NCBI GenBank assembly: GCA_037903355.1
Contig: JBAJFE010000011.1
Location: 567,001-631,000, forward strand
DNA: 64,000 bases
Source: Trichuris trichiura
Lineage: Eukaryota; Nematoda; Enoplea; Trichinellida; Trichuridae
Direction: 5' to 3'
A program made the translations under genes and the position numbers. Positions within the stretch are counted from its first letter, which is position 1, and each line of letters opens with the position of its first letter. Positions 61,706-64,000 of the stretch are shown here, piece by piece. Under the pieces are notes generated by a model. The model had not been told where the DNA came from. It did not search any database and saw only the letters and a list, made by a program, of their open reading frames with translations.

Positions 61706-63681
61706 CACACTAAAAAATCACGCTTCTGTAGGCTTTGAAAGCTGTTTTTGCTCCTCTCTCGTTGTACTTACCCGTTTGCCTACTTTGGCTCCAATGATTC
61801 TCAGGTTTCTTCAAGCGCCTCCTTAGTGTTAGGCGTCCACCGCGGCGCATCGCCGTCGTTGTTTTATAGCTAGCAATTCCGTTTTACCGTTTTGGTTTCT
61901 TCGCCGATGCTGGTTTAAAACCGCTTCTTAACAAGAAACTTCGATCAATGTGCTATAGCTAGATTTTCTTTTTCAATGTATATCAATTGCCAAGTAAAAT
62001 TTTAATGCTTTATGCCAAAAAGCGCGATATAAAACTTCAATAAGAAAAAAATTTAGCTTCGTCCGACTGCTTTGTAAATGGGCGTTGTGAGGAAAGTTTG
62101 AAACTTTCGATGCTTGGTAGAATTTAAACCTGCGCATAATTCTTTGTGTACGGTAGGCAATTATAAAATTCCTTACGAAATTGGAGAAGCGTCTCGAACT
62201 TGCGGTTTTGAATTTTTGCAACGCTTTGTATACACGTTCTAGTTATTGTTCGTTGCGTAAGTTGACATTCTACCTTTGCCCGTTTTTTAAATGAATTCAC
62301 TTTCTTGAAAAAGGCTCTAGAACAAGGTGGGCTGTAATCCCTTTTTTTAAAAGGAACAGCGTAGTGTTTTGTTTCAGAAATTATCCTAACATTCGTTCTT
62401 AACTCAGCTTTAGTCTACATCGATTAAATTCCAAAAGGCAAAAAAATTAACTTTTGCCAGCATTGTAGACATAAGCTCTACAGGTTTCCTTCTCTGTTTT
62501 CAAGTTAGGAGGATAGGCAATTCCTTGTCAGAGAATATTATCTGAAACTGTGTTATTTCAAGGTTGGTCCGCTTGCGTAAAATGTAAATATTTTTAAACC
62601 ACACTTTGTCAATCCCGCGCATTCTAGTTGTTTCATTTTCTCGTAAAATTTTATTTACTGTACGTTATTCAGGAGTGCTTTATATTTGCTGTATGTATAT
62701 TTAGTTTTTTGGATGCGCCTAGCAGTTGACTTGTCTTTGAATTGTTTTTCACCATAACCGTTGTTTAGAAAGCCCTCTTTTACAGCTTTTACTGTTTGTT
62801 AGCTTCAGCTTTTTCTGCTGGCATAAATAACTTGGCAAATATCATCTTTTCACATTTCGAAAATCCTGTTTCTTGCATACAGTTGTTTACTTTTCACAAG
62901 CTTTGAAAACATGAAACCCGTAAATGAATACTGTTTTGTAATGCATTGCAGGTCCCATTGAAGCTTCATCCTTTACAGTCCCAGTTTCCAAGCCTCAGGA
63001 TCTGAGTTCATCAGTATGACGCTTGCAAAAAAACTTTTCGTCCAGTGCCAGTTAAGCCACTCGAGACGTTAGAAAAAGAAAAGGAAAACGCTGGACTAAA
63101 ATGGACGTTGTCCGCATGCTATTACGCAATCATCGAGGCTTTATGTTAATATGCAAATTTATACTGATCGGCAAAGTGAATTCAGGTACAGTCACCTGCT
63201 GTTTCAACAGATTTGCCCAGTTGGCGCCGAGCACTTAATATCTTGTTGTTAGGAGTGCTTTTGAACTGCCATGTTTGAAATTTTTGTTGCCAAATTGTGA
63301 TAAAAATTGTTCTTTTAAGGACGGCAAAAATTGGCAGTCGTTACCGTAAGTTCTCAACTAAGTAACGCCTGCCTCCTCCGTCGTCCATTAAGTAGCGTGC
63401 TTATACTTATTCCGCTATGCTACCGTGGGATAAGCTTTTGTCTTTTATAACGGTTTGACGACAATTGGGGAAGTCATCTTCAGCGAAGAAGCGTAGGATA
63501 AGGGTAATTGTTGTGTCTGAAGCCCCGCGAAACGTTTACTACCAAAACGAGACACAACTATATCGCTAGCGCAGCCGACGAAAACGAAACACTGCGTAAG
63601 ACTCGGTTTTACGGTATGTGGCAAAACGATTCACCCAACGTAAGCCAACCGCAGCAAACGCTTTTGTGAGCAGCCAGCACA
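61706..63681. other. Intergenic between PTR gene and retroelement
   Basis: The 3' flank of the PTR gene, then sequence that lies downstream of a minus-strand retroelement. The part from about 63,300 could be a long terminal repeat, but only one copy is in view so the ends cannot be set. No other gene is supported. Confidence 0.4.
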
Positions 63682-64000
63682 CTAAGTGATGCTCAGGCGG
63701 GTCAAACACTTCATCTCCTCCCGACCCAAATTTGGCGCGATGCGACGAAGTTGATTTTGATGGCGCCTGAGCAGGCCATTTGCCGTTTTGACCTGATAGA
63801 GCATGCTACCGAGTCGCTTGACTACAGTTCCTCGTAACCACCTGTCGCCTGCAGCAAAGTTTTTCACCATTACAATTTGGCCTTCGACGAATTCGCGACC
63901 TTTGCCGCTGCTGCGCGTCCTGCGACTTCTTGGGTCGGCCTTAGGCATGTCTGACGGCAGCATCAACGCTAGCAAAGTCCTTGGCTGTCGGCCGTGGAGG
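63682..64000 (-). mobile_element. Retroelement pol fragment, integrase C-terminal tail, cut by window edge
   Basis: A minus-strand frame enters at the window edge and stops at 63,682. It reads HGRQPRTLLALMLPSD, then basic residues and GQIVMVKNFAAGDRWLRGTV, VKRLGSMLYQVKTANG and LLRRHQNQLRRIAP. That is the C-terminal integrase tail of Ty3/gypsy-type polyproteins: a GR.PRT pocket, a W.(P/R)G.V SH3-like core and an RRH.(D/N)QLR ending. It is a partial copy in this window; whether the element is intact upstream is unknown. Confidence 0.85.

Overview
The window is eukaryotic nuclear DNA, almost certainly from a nematode. It holds a nematode-type Ly-6/ODR-2 protein, a Patched-related (PTR) protein and an intronless orphan 7TM receptor next to conserved animal housekeeping genes. 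Nearly every gene is broken by very short introns, mostly 50-60 bp, with GT..AG ends and short T-rich acceptors. That compact style, with genes of operon-like spacing, suggests an enoplean/dorylaimian nematode (Trichuris/Trichinella-like). The placement is an inference; no species is claimed. I rebuilt exon-intron structures by hand from reading frame, splice sites and recalled family alignments. All are predictions without transcript support.

Layout. 1-9,076: a gene-poor stretch, then a GPI-anchored Ly-6-like protein with a 3.75 kb intron. 10,219-19,688, minus strand: EXOSC5, valyl-tRNA synthetase and two tandem ALG12-type mannosyltransferases, spaced like an operon. 20,806-22,833, plus: DDX39B/UAP56 RNA helicase, facing ATAD5/ELG1 (22,931-24,796, minus). 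Behind ATAD5 lies a RAB32/38-like GTPase (25,192-26,369, minus), then KIAA2013 homologue (27,000-29,673, plus). 31,843-36,021: CNOT4 ubiquitin ligase. 36,376-39,664: BBS2, whose stop lies 12 bp from that of a GH27 alpha-galactosidase (39,677-41,438, minus). TMA7 (minus), DCAF7/WDR68 (plus) and glucocerebrosidase (minus) follow, to 47,518. The rest is sparse: an orphan GPCR (50,706-51,743), a PTR protein (56,029-61,705) whose long intron carries two miniature transposons and an AT microsatellite, and a retroelement integrase tail at the right edge.

Themes. Two lysosomal glycosphingolipid hydrolases (GH27 and GH30) sit within 4 kb of each other. Several genes serve RNA and protein synthesis (EXOSC5, VARS, DDX39B, CNOT4, TMA7). 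BBS2 implies ciliated sensory neurons. I see no described anti-mobile-element or otherwise novel system. The most interesting items are the duplicated, diverged ALG12 inside an operon-like cluster, a GH27 enzyme with an apparent C-terminal membrane segment, and a possible unannotated coiled-coil gene head-to-head with CNOT4.
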